Part shown: one piece after another, positions 35,492 to 42,144 of the stretch
How positions within the stretch are numbered: position 1 is the first letter of the stretch
Layout of the letters: the number at the start of each line of letters is the position of its first letter
NCBI GenBank assembly: GCA_008363385.1
Contig: RHKY01000008.1
Coordinates: 62,001 to 126,000, forward strand
DNA: 64,000 bases
Origin: Acidobacteriota bacterium
Lineage (GTDB): Bacteria; Acidobacteriota; Thermoanaerobaculia; UBA5066
Reading direction: 5' to 3'
The notes under the pieces: model-generated
The model's input: the letters and a program-made list of their open reading frames with translations, nothing else
What the model was told of the DNA's origin: nothing
The model's database searches: none
Program-made: the position numbers and the translations under genes

Positions 35492-35797
35492 ATGACCGAA
35501 GCCCTCGGGATGATCGAGACCCGGTCCTTCCCGGCGGTCGTCGAGGCCGCCGACGCGGCCGTGAAGGCCGCCAAGGTGGAGCTCGTCTCCTACGAGAAGA
35601 CCGGCGGCGGGTACGTCACCGTCGTCGTCCGCGGCGACGTGGCGGCCGTCAAGGCCGCCTGCGACGCGGCCCAGGTGGCCGGCGGGCGGGTCGGCGAGAT
35701 CGTCGCCGTCCACGTCATCGCCCGCCCGCACACGAACGTCGACACCGTCCTGCCGCTCGGCCGCAAGGCGCAGGCCGAGGCCGAGCAGAAGAAGTAG
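35492..35797 (+). CDS. Hexameric microcompartment shell protein (BMC-H)
   Basis: 101-aa canonical BMC-domain protein, the main facet tile. It contains [40 protein letters not shown] with the pore loop GGG, and the conserved lattice region [15 protein letters not shown]. The length is standard. It is the only BMC-H in the operon, so it should make up most of the shell. A good GA-rich ribosome site precedes the ATG, and a strong hairpin follows the gene (35804-35825). Confidence 0.97.
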   Translation: MTEALGMIETRSFPAVVEAADAAVKAAKVELVSYEKTGGGYVTVVVRGDVAAVKAACDAAQVAGGRVGEIVAVHVIARPHTNVDTVLPLGRKAQAEAEQKK

Positions 35798-35803
35798 CGG
35801 GGA

Positions 35804-35825
35804 GGGGCGGGCCCGCGCCCGCCCC
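35804..35825 (+). promoter_or_regulatory. Intercistronic hairpin between BMC-H and BMC-P
   Basis: A perfect 9-bp GC stem (35804-35812 with 35817-35825) with a 4-base CCGC loop, 6 bases after the BMC-H stop and 14 before the BMC-P ATG. No U tract. It could stabilise the upstream mRNA or partly terminate, keeping the hexamer gene more highly expressed than the pentamer genes. Confidence 0.5.
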
Positions 35826-35838
35826 GCCGCGTGCCGCC

Positions 35839-36126
35839 ATGCAGCTCGCCCGCGTCTCGGGGACCGTCGTCTCCAGCAAGAAGGAGCCGTCGATGGAGGG
35901 GCTCAAGCTCCTCCTCGTCAAGCCCCTCGACGAGGAGGGGAAGGAGACGGGGAACGCCCTCGTGGCGGCCGACGCCGTCGGGGCGGGGCCGGACGAGGTC
36001 GTCCTGATCGCCTCCGGCAGCTCCGCCCGCCAGACCGTCGCCACCGACAGGCGCCCCGTCGACGCCGTGATCCTGGCGATCGTCGACACCTGGGAGGTCG
36101 GCGGCGCGGTGAAGTACAGGAAGTGA
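35839..36126 (+). CDS. Pentameric microcompartment vertex protein 1 (BMC-P, EutN/CcmL family)
   Basis: 95-aa vertex protein. EutN/CcmL motifs: [57 protein letters not shown] and [14 protein letters not shown]. Five copies cap each of the twelve vertices. First of three BMC-P paralogues in the operon. ATG at 35839, followed 10 bases later by the aldehyde dehydrogenase gene. Confidence 0.96.
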   Translation: MQLARVSGTVVSSKKEPSMEGLKLLLVKPLDEEGKETGNALVAADAVGAGPDEVVLIASGSSARQTVATDRRPVDAVILAIVDTWEVGGAVKYRK

Positions 36127-36136
36127 GGGGGTCGGG

Positions 36137-37582
36137 ATGGCTTCCCGCCTGACCGACGCCGAGGTCGAGGCCATCGCGCGGCGGATCGCCGCGGACCTCT
36201 CCGGCCGCCCGGGCGGAGCCGAGGCCCCCGCGCGGGCGAGCGCCCCGGCCGTTTCGGGCCTCGGCATCCACGCCACGGTCGACGAGGCCGTCGCCGCGGC
36301 GAAGAGGGCCCAGCCCGTCTTCGTCGCCCTGCCGCTCGCGAAGCGCGCCGAGGTGCTGGCCGCGGTCCGCCGGACGATGCTCGAGAGCCTGGACGCCCTC
36401 TCGCGCGAGGCGCACGAGGAGACGGGGCTCGGGCGCTTCGAGGACAAGGTCGTCAAGAACCGCCTCGTCACCGAGAAGACGCCGGGCCTCGAGGACCTCG
36501 CCCCGATCGCCGTCACCGGCGACCACGGCCTGACGCTGATGGAGCCGGCGCCCTTCGGCGTCATCGGCGCCATCACCCCGGTGACGAACCCCACCTCGAC
36601 GATCATCTGCAACTCGATCGGGATGCTCGCGGCGGGCAACACGGTCGCCTTCAACGTCCACCCCTCGGCGAAGGGGTGCTCGATGCGGACGATCGCCCTC
36701 CTGAACAAGGCGATCACCGCGGCAGGAGGCCCCCCCGACGCCGTCACCGGCGTCGCGACCCCGACGATCGAGTCGGCCCAGGAGCTGATGCGCCACCGCG
36801 ACGTCCGCCTCGTGGTCGTCACCGGCGGCCCCGCGGTCGTCAAGGAGGCGATGCGCTCGGGGAAGCGGGCCATCTGCGCCGGCCCCGGCAACCCGCCCGT
36901 CGTCGTCGACGAGACCGCCGACGTCGAGAAGGCGGGCCGGTGCGTCGTCCTCGGCGCCTCGACCGACAACAACATCATCTGCACCGACGAGAAGGAGGTC
37001 CTCGTCGTCTCCTCCGTGGCCGAGAAGCTGATGGCCGCCATGGAGGCCTCGGGCGGCTACCGCGTCGACCCGCGCCGGCTGCCGGAGCTGGAGCGGGTGG
37101 TCTTCGCCAAGACGAACGGCCCGCGGAAGAAGGCCGAGGTCACGAAGGACCTGATCGGGAAGAACGCCTCGGTGATCCTCGGCCGGATGGGGATCCGCGT
37201 CCCCGACTCGGTCCGCCTGGCCTTCGTCGAGGTGGACGCCGACCACCCGCTGATGTGGACCGAGCAGATGATGCCGGTGATGCCCGTCTGCCGCGTCAAG
37301 AGCGTCGACGAGGCGATCGACCTCGCGGTGGAGATGGAGGGGCGCAACCGGCACACGGCCGTCATGCACAGCCGCGACATCGACGCCCTGCACCGGATGG
37401 CCAAGGCGTGCGACTGCTCGATCTTCGTCAAGAACGGCCGCTCGCAGGCGGGGCTCGGCCTCGACGGCGAGGGGCACTGCTCGTTCACGATCGCCAGCCC
37501 CACCGGCGAGGGGCTCACCGGCCCGCGCAGCTTCTCGCGCTGGCGCCGGTGCGTCCTCGTCGACCACTTCCGGATCACGTGA
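36137..37582 (+). CDS. CoA-acylating aldehyde dehydrogenase with N-terminal encapsulation peptide
   Basis: 481-aa PduP/EutE-type enzyme that oxidises an aldehyde (here expected acetaldehyde) to acyl-CoA with NAD+. Residues 5-21 (LTDAEVEAIARRIAADL) form an amphipathic encapsulation helix, followed by a Pro/Ala linker (22-40). In the catalytic part, PFGVIGAITPVTNPTST binds cofactor, GPGNPPVVVDETAD is the family motif, and Cys282 in NNIICTDEKE is the nucleophile. The ATG has a GGGGG/GAGG-like site. The stop overlaps the next BMC-T gene (GTGA). It would consume the acetaldehyde made by DeoC inside the shell. Confidence 0.95.
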   Translation: MASRLTDAEVEAIARRIAADLSGRPGGAEAPARASAPAVSGLGIHATVDEAVAAAKRAQPVFVALPLAKRAEVLAAVRRTMLESLDALSREAHEETGLGRFEDKVVKNRLVTEKTPGLEDLAPIAVTGDHGLTLMEPAPFGVIGAITPVTNPTSTIICNSIGMLAAGNTVAFNVHPSAKGCSMRTIALLNKAITAAGGPPDAVTGVATPTIESAQELMRHRDVRLVVVTGGPAVVKEAMRSGKRAICAGPGNPPVVVDETADVEKAGRCVVLGASTDNNIICTDEKEVLVVSSVAEKLMAAMEASGGYRVDPRRLPELERVVFAKTNGPRKKAEVTKDLIGKNASVILGRMGIRVPDSVRLAFVEVDADHPLMWTEQMMPVMPVCRVKSVDEAIDLAVEMEGRNRHTAVMHSRDIDALHRMAKACDCSIFVKNGRSQAGLGLDGEGHCSFTIASPTGEGLTGPRSFSRWRRCVLVDHFRIT

Positions 37583-38181
37583 AGCCCGTCGCCGCGATCG
37601 CCGCCCTGGAGCTCGAGGAGATCGCCTCCGGCCTCCTGGCCACCGACGCGCTCCTGAAGAAGGCCCCGATCGCCTTCGTGAGGAGCGGGACGGTGACGAG
37701 GGGGCGCTGGCTGACGCTCTTCGGCGGCTCCACGGCGGCCGTCGAGGAGTCGTGGCGGGAAGGGCTCTTCACGGGCGGGACGGCCGTCGTGGACGACGTC
37801 TTCCTCCCCGACGTCCACCCGCGCCTCTTCGCCGCGATCACCGGCGAACGGCGGGCCCCGGGCCCGAACGCGATCGCCCTCCTCGAGACGCCGACGGCCT
37901 GCTCGGCGATCCTGGCGGCCGAGCTCGCGCTGAAGGGAACGGGCGTCGAGCTCCTGGAGCTGCGCCTCTCGGAGTCGGGGCTCTCTGGGAAGGGGATCGC
38001 GATCGTCTCGGGCGACCTCCACGAGGTGGAGGCCGCGGTCGACATCGTCACCGGCCGGCTCCACGCGGCGGTGAAGCACCGGATCCTCCCGCGCCCGCAC
38101 GAGGCGCTCCTGGCGGCGGTCGGCGAGTCGACGGCCTTCGCCTTCGCGCCGCTCCTGCCGCTCCCCGGGGAGAGGGGCTGA
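37579..38181 (+). CDS. Tandem-domain microcompartment shell protein (BMC-T, second)
   Basis: 200-aa protein with two BMC repeats: AIAALELEEIASGLLATDAL through TAAVEESW, then AIALLETPTACSAILAAELA through EVEAAVDIV. This resembles, from memory, the single-layer BMC-T1 of Haliangium ochraceum, a different subtype from the product at 34809. The GTG start overlaps the aldehyde dehydrogenase stop (GTGA). The downstream BMC-P begins within its stop (TGATG). The longer open frame upstream is a shadow of the dehydrogenase gene. Confidence 0.9.
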   Translation: MKPVAAIAALELEEIASGLLATDALLKKAPIAFVRSGTVTRGRWLTLFGGSTAAVEESWREGLFTGGTAVVDDVFLPDVHPRLFAAITGERRAPGPNAIALLETPTACSAILAAELALKGTGVELLELRLSESGLSGKGIAIVSGDLHEVEAAVDIVTGRLHAAVKHRILPRPHEALLAAVGESTAFAFAPLLPLPGERG

Positions 38182-38465
38182 TGCTCCTCGGGCGGATCGT
38201 CGGCACCGTCGTGCCGTGCGTCGTCACGCCGGGGCTGGAAGGGGTCCCGATGCTCCTCGTCCAGCCGCTCGACGAGCACGGCAAGCCCCGCGGAAAGGTC
38301 CTCGTCGCCGCCGACGCCACGCGGATGGCGGGGCCGGGCGAGCTCGTCGCCTACGAGGGGGGGCGCGAGGCGGCGCTCGCCCTCGAGCCGTGGTTCGTCC
38401 CGGTGGACCACGCGGTCGTCGCCATCGTCGACACGCACCACGTCCCCGAAGGGGGGAAGCCGTGA
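38181..38465 (+). CDS. Pentameric microcompartment vertex protein 2 (BMC-P)
   Basis: 94-aa EutN/CcmL-family protein: LLGRIVGTVVPCVVTPGLEGVP at the N-terminus, MLLVQPLDEHGK, VLVAADATRMAGPGELVAYEGG and VDHAVVAIVDTHHVP. It has a Cys in the first loop and His residues near the C-terminus not shared by the other two paralogues. The ATG shares one base with the preceding stop, and its own stop overlaps the third BMC-P (GTGA). Confidence 0.94.
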   Translation: MLLGRIVGTVVPCVVTPGLEGVPMLLVQPLDEHGKPRGKVLVAADATRMAGPGELVAYEGGREAALALEPWFVPVDHAVVAIVDTHHVPEGGKP

Positions 38466-38740
38466 TCCTCGGGCGCGTCGCGGGCGAGATCACCGCCACC
38501 ATCCGCCACCCGTTCTACGGCGCGCGGAAGCTCCTCGTGGTCGAGAAGACCCGGCCCGACGGGACGCCGACCGCCGACTACGTGATCGCCGTCGACAGCG
38601 TCGGGGCGGGGGTCGGAGAGCTCGTCCTCGTCCTGGACGAGGGGAACGGCGCCCGGCAGGTCCTGGCCGCCGAGGGCGCCCCGGTCCGCTCGGTCGTCGT
38701 CGGGATCGTCGACGCCGTCCACGAAGTCGACGAGGCCTGA
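38462..38740 (+). CDS. Pentameric microcompartment vertex protein 3 (BMC-P)
   Basis: 92-aa EutN/CcmL-family protein: ILGRVAGEITATIRHPFYGARK, LLVVEKTRPDGTPTADY, VIAVDSVGAGVGELVLVLDEGNGARQ and VRSVVVGIVDAVHEV. The GTG start overlaps the stop of the second BMC-P. It is the last recognisable shell gene; its TGA is directly followed by the GTG of a LolC/E-like permease. Three non-identical pentamers in one operon suggest specialised vertices or dosage control. Confidence 0.94.
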   Translation: MILGRVAGEITATIRHPFYGARKLLVVEKTRPDGTPTADYVIAVDSVGAGVGELVLVLDEGNGARQVLAAEGAPVRSVVVGIVDAVHEVDEA

Positions 38741-39973
38741 GTGAACCTCGCCGCCTTCCTGGCGCGCCGCCTCCTCGGGGGGCGGGACCGCGGCCTCCTG
38801 GGGACCGTCGCGGGCCTCGCGATCTTCGGCGTGGCGCTCGGCACCGCGGCGCTCGTCGTGGCGATGGGGCTGATGTCCGGGTACCGGAACGACCTGGCCG
38901 AGAAGCTCGCGGGGACCAACGCCGAGGTCCTCGCGATCCCCGGCGCGCTCGAGGCCGAGGACGAGGTCCGTCCCCTCCTCTCGCGCCTCCCCGGCGTCGT
39001 CGCGGTGGCGCGCACCGCCTTCGCGCCGGGGCTCCTCCTCTCGCGCTCCGTCCCGGAGGGGGCCGACGTCCTCGTCAAGGGCCTCGAGGTCCCCTCGGGG
39101 CTGAAGACGACGCGCCTCCTCGCCCGCGCCGGCGAGGCCGGGCGCAGGCTCGTCCCCCCGGCCGCGGGCGAGAGCGTCCCGGTCCTCCTGGGCTCCGGGC
39201 TGGCCGCGCGGCTGGGCGTCGAGGAGGGGGCGACGGTCGTCCTGGAGACGGCCACCGCGGACCTCTCGAAGGGGATCGCCCCTCCGCGGCGGACCGCTCT
39301 CCTCGTCACCGGCGTGGTCGAGACCGGCTTCTCCGAGGTGGACGACACCTGGGCCGTCGTCCCGCTCGGCTCGTTCCCCTCTCTGGCGCCGCCCGACGCG
39401 AGGCAGGGGCTCTGGGAGATGAAGGTCACGCGCCCGTCCGAGTCGGACGCGACCGTGGACGCGGCCCGGGCCGCCCTCGGCCCCTCGGCCACCGTCCTCG
39501 ACTGGAAGGCCCTGAACCGCGACCTCTTCGAGGCGCTGGCGATCCAGCAGGTCCTCCTCTTCGTCGTCCTGGCCCTCGTCGTGGCCGTGGCCGCCGGGAC
39601 GATCGTCTCGACGCTGACGGTCCTCCTGGCCGCCAAGACGAGGCAGGTGGGCGTCCTCTCGGCGCTCGGCGCCGTCCCGTCCCTCCTCGGGCGGACGTTC
39701 CGCCTCGCCGGGCTCCTCGTCGGCGGGGCCGGGATCCTGCTGGGGACCGCCTTCGGCCTCCTCGTCTGCCTCGTCCTGACGCGCTTCCGCCTCGTCCGCT
39801 TCCCCCCCGAGATCGCCCGCGTCTACTACCTCGACTGGATGCCCTTCCGGCCGGAGCCGCTCCACGTGGCGGCCATCGTCGGCGCGGGGCTCCTCCTCGT
39901 CCTCCTCTCGACGCTCCGCCCCGCCCGCCGCGCCGGCCGCCTCGACGTCTCCGAGGCGCTCCGGTACGAGTAG
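38741..39973 (+). CDS. LolC/LolE-like ABC permease (FtsX fold)
   Basis: 410-aa inner-membrane protein of the lipoprotein-releasing family. The N-terminal FLARRLLGGRDRGLL and first helix (VAGLAIFGVALGTAALVVAMGLMSGY), a periplasmic domain of about 220 residues, and three C-terminal helices (FVVLALVVAVAAGTIVSTLTVLLAAKTRQVGVLSALG region) end in RRAGRLDVSEALRYE. In LolCDE it would extract lipoproteins for transport to the outer membrane. No LolD ATPase is adjacent; the nearest candidate is at 14343. The GTG abuts the BMC-P stop with no spacing, so it may be co-transcribed by chance with the shell operon. Confidence 0.88.
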   Translation: MNLAAFLARRLLGGRDRGLLGTVAGLAIFGVALGTAALVVAMGLMSGYRNDLAEKLAGTNAEVLAIPGALEAEDEVRPLLSRLPGVVAVARTAFAPGLLLSRSVPEGADVLVKGLEVPSGLKTTRLLARAGEAGRRLVPPAAGESVPVLLGSGLAARLGVEEGATVVLETATADLSKGIAPPRRTALLVTGVVETGFSEVDDTWAVVPLGSFPSLAPPDARQGLWEMKVTRPSESDATVDAARAALGPSATVLDWKALNRDLFEALAIQQVLLFVVLALVVAVAAGTIVSTLTVLLAAKTRQVGVLSALGAVPSLLGRTFRLAGLLVGGAGILLGTAFGLLVCLVLTRFRLVRFPPEIARVYYLDWMPFRPEPLHVAAIVGAGLLLVLLSTLRPARRAGRLDVSEALRYE

Positions 39974-40002
39974 GCGGGCCGGCCCGCGAGATCCCCGTCG
40001 CC

Positions 40003-40008
40003 TAGAAT
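40003..40008 (+). promoter_or_regulatory. Putative -10 element of the HAD hydrolase gene
   Basis: TAGAAT ends 9 bases before the GTG at 40018, in the 44-base gap after the LolC/E-like gene. No Shine-Dalgarno sequence is visible before that start, consistent with a leaderless message. Confidence 0.45.
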
Positions 40009-40017
40009 CCGCCCTCC

Positions 40018-40707
40018 GTGGCCGAGCCGCTCCTCTTCTTCGACCTCGACGACACGCTCCTGGACCACCGGGGGGCCGAGAGAGCCGCGCACGAGGACCT
40101 CTTCGAGACGAAGCCGGCGTCGTTCGGCGGCGTCGGCTTCGACGAGTGGCTCTCCGCCTACCGCGAGGCCAACGCGGCGCTCTGGGCCTCCTTCGGCCGG
40201 GGAGAGCGGACGAGGGACGAGGTCCAGCACGGGAGGTTCTTCGACCCCCTCGCGCGGCTGGGCCTGCCGACCGGCGAGGCGGACGCGCTCGGCGACCTCT
40301 ACCTGGCGCGGTACGCCGAGAGGTGGAGGCTGAACGAGGGGGCCGAGGAGCTGCTCGAGGCCGCCTCCCGCCGCGGGGTCGTGGGGATCCTGTCGAACGG
40401 CTTCCGCGAGCTGCAGCGCGGGAAGATCCGCCGCTTCGGCCTGGACCGCTGGGTGACGGTCGTCGTCCTCTCCGAGGAGGTCGGGGCGATGAAGCCGGCC
40501 CGCGCGATCTTCGACGCCGCCTGGTCGGCCGGCAACGGCGGGCAGAAGGCCCGGAAGGTCTACCTCGGCGACTCGTTCGAGACCGACGTCGTCGGCGCGA
40601 AGGCCGCCGGCTGGTTCCCGGTCCTCTACAACCCGGACGGAGGCGAGGTGCCCGCCCCCGTCCTCCACGTCCGCCGCCTCGCAGACGCGGTCCCGCTCCT
40701 GACGTGA
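40018..40707 (+). CDS. HAD-superfamily hydrolase (YjjG-like nucleotidase/phosphatase)
   Basis: 229-aa cytoplasmic phosphatase. Motif I is FFDLDDTLLDH (nucleophile Asp9, acid/base Asp11), motif II is GILSNGF (Ser/Thr), motif III is the Lys of GAMKPARAIFDAA, and motif IV is VYLGDSFETDVVGAKAAGW. The C1 cap domain is helical. Similar to YjjG-type 5-prime-nucleotidases that remove damaged or non-canonical nucleotides, but subfamily substrate calls are unreliable. The GTG start follows a -10-like element by 9 bases. Its stop overlaps the next GTG (GTGA). Confidence 0.9.
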   Translation: MAEPLLFFDLDDTLLDHRGAERAAHEDLFETKPASFGGVGFDEWLSAYREANAALWASFGRGERTRDEVQHGRFFDPLARLGLPTGEADALGDLYLARYAERWRLNEGAEELLEAASRRGVVGILSNGFRELQRGKIRRFGLDRWVTVVVLSEEVGAMKPARAIFDAAWSAGNGGQKARKVYLGDSFETDVVGAKAAGWFPVLYNPDGGEVPAPVLHVRRLADAVPLLT

Positions 40708-41417
40708 CGGCCTCCCGCCTCCTCGCGCTCGCGCTCGCGGCCTCGGCCCTGTCGTGCGCGTCCTCGCCGGTGGCGCTGCGGCGGACGGCCCGGGTCGGCG
40801 ACGCCGAGGCGCGCCTGCACGTCCCCGAGACGTTCGAGCCGCTGGCCCCGGGCTCGGTCTACCCGAACCGCCGGATGCCGGTCCCGGCGGAGGGCCGCCC
40901 CGGAGTCCTCCTCTGGCCCGATGCCTCGAGCGGCCGGACGGAGCGCTCGCTCGCGGTCACGTTCCTCGCCGAACGCGGGATCGTCGTCCTCGAGCTGCCC
41001 CCCGGCGGGCCGTCCGGGCCGCCCGCCGCGGCCCTGAGGGACGCGGTGGCGGCCTTCGGCGCCTTCCGCGAGAGCCGGGGAGCCCCCGTCGCGGTCTTGG
41101 CGTTTCGTCCCGGCCCGGGGGTCGTCGAGGCCGTCCTCGACGAGACGGCGCTGTCGGCCGCGGCGTTCCTGGGGTTCGACCCTCCGGCCGCCCGGGCGGT
41201 GCGCGGGGCGGGCCGCCTGCCGGTGCTCGTCGCGACGCTCCACGCCGGACCGGGCGAGGCCTCGGAGCTCTCGCGCCGCCTGACCGCGCTCCTCGGACGC
41301 TCGCCGGTGGAGCGGCGCTACCTCGAGGCGCCGGACGGAGGGTTTCCGCCCGAGGCGGCCCGGGACGTGGCCGAGTGGCTGGCCGCGGTCCTCGCCGAGG
41401 GCGCGCCGGGGCGCTGA
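40704..41417 (+). CDS. Putative lipoprotein with degenerate alpha/beta-hydrolase-like fold
   Basis: 237-aa exported protein. The N-terminal LLALALAASALSCASS is a signal peptide with a lipobox-like LSC, so lipid anchoring is likely. The body (GVLLWPDASSG, SLAVTFLAERGIVVLELP, VAVLAFRPGPGVVEAVL, LPVLVATLHAGPG) has the strand order of an alpha/beta hydrolase, but the nucleophile elbow GxSxG is missing (FRPGPG at the expected place). It may therefore be a non-catalytic relative. The GTG start is coupled to the HAD gene. Confidence 0.65.
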   Translation: MTASRLLALALAASALSCASSPVALRRTARVGDAEARLHVPETFEPLAPGSVYPNRRMPVPAEGRPGVLLWPDASSGRTERSLAVTFLAERGIVVLELPPGGPSGPPAAALRDAVAAFGAFRESRGAPVAVLAFRPGPGVVEAVLDETALSAAAFLGFDPPAARAVRGAGRLPVLVATLHAGPGEASELSRRLTALLGRSPVERRYLEAPDGGFPPEAARDVAEWLAAVLAEGAPGR

Positions 41418-41439
41418 GCCGCGGGCGCGCCCGGGCGGC

Positions 41440-41973
41440 TCACTTCCTCCGCGCGGCCGCCTTCCGCGCGGGGGCCTTCTTCCCCTTCGCGCCCTTCTTC
41501 TCCATCGCGTCGACCAGGTCGGCGATGGTGCTCTCCTCCAGGCGGCTCTCCAGCATCGGCCGGACGACCTTCCAGACCGGGTGGACGGGGCAAGGGGTCT
41601 TGTCCGAGCAGGCCGGCAGGCCGAGGAGGCACCTCTCGGAGACGCCGGTCCCGTCGATGGCCTCCACGACGTCGCGGACGGTGATCTCCTCCGGCTCGCG
41701 GGAGAGGCCGACGCCGCCGGAGGGGCCGCGGCGCGCGCGCAGGAGGCCGGCCTTCCTCAGGCGGTGGACGATCTGGCCGAGCGAGGGGCCGGAGATCTCC
41801 AGCTCCTCGGCGACGCGGGCCTGCGGGACCCAGGCGCCCGGGTTGGCGGCCTCGATGGTCGCGACGCGCTCCATCGTCCGGAGCGCCTGCTGGCAGGTCT
41901 TCGAGTAGAGGAGCGGGCGCCCCGCGTCGGGAGCGGCGGTCGAACGTGCGATCCTGACCATGCCCCCGAGCAT
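41440..41973 (-). CDS. Rrf2-family regulator with probable Fe-S cluster
   Basis: 177-aa transcription regulator. The winged helix (VPQARVAEELEISGPSLGQIVHRLRKAGLL) and wing (RRGPSGGVGLSREPEEITV) are Rrf2-like. Three cysteines at 115, 122 and 128 (C-x6-C-x5-C) match the cluster ligands of IscR/NsrR proteins, with one extra residue in the first spacing. It is probably a redox, iron or NO sensor. The C-terminal tail after 158 is lysine/alanine-rich (KKGAKGKKAPARKAAARRK), like histone H1 tails. The ATG at 41973 has GGAGG 8 bases upstream; the inner ATG at 41961 is an alternative. It is divergent from the multihaem cytochrome gene, its likely target. Confidence 0.88.
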   Translation of the reverse strand: MLGGMVRIARSTAAPDAGRPLLYSKTCQQALRTMERVATIEAANPGAWVPQARVAEELEISGPSLGQIVHRLRKAGLLRARRGPSGGVGLSREPEEITVRDVVEAIDGTGVSERCLLGLPACSDKTPCPVHPVWKVVRPMLESRLEESTIADLVDAMEKKGAKGKKAPARKAAARRK

Positions 41974-42144
41974 ACCAACCCTCCGGAGCGCCGCGCGGCG
42001 TCAAACCGCGTTTTCTCCGAATCTGTCATCTAAGCGCCGGGAGGAATCGCGGGGCTCCTCCGCGGTGACGGGCCGGACCCGGGTCGGCGAAGATACGGCC
42101 GTCGCGCGCGGGCCCGGGCTGCCCGCGCCCGAGGAGACGCCGCC
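41974..42144. other. Divergent regulatory region with AT-rich island
   Basis: The 171-base gap between the Rrf2 gene and the cytochrome gene includes an AT-rich island at about 42003-42034 (GTTTTCTCCGAATCTGTCAT within it), conspicuous against the GC-rich background. It is the best place for the regulator's operator and the promoter(s). I cannot define a clean palindrome or -35/-10 pair. A GAGGAG ribosome site lies before 42145. Confidence 0.4.

Noticed and set aside
38741-39973. LolC/E-like permease as a microcompartment component
   Set aside because: It clearly belongs to the FtsX-fold lipoprotein-release family and has no known role in compartments. Adjacency alone is not enough.
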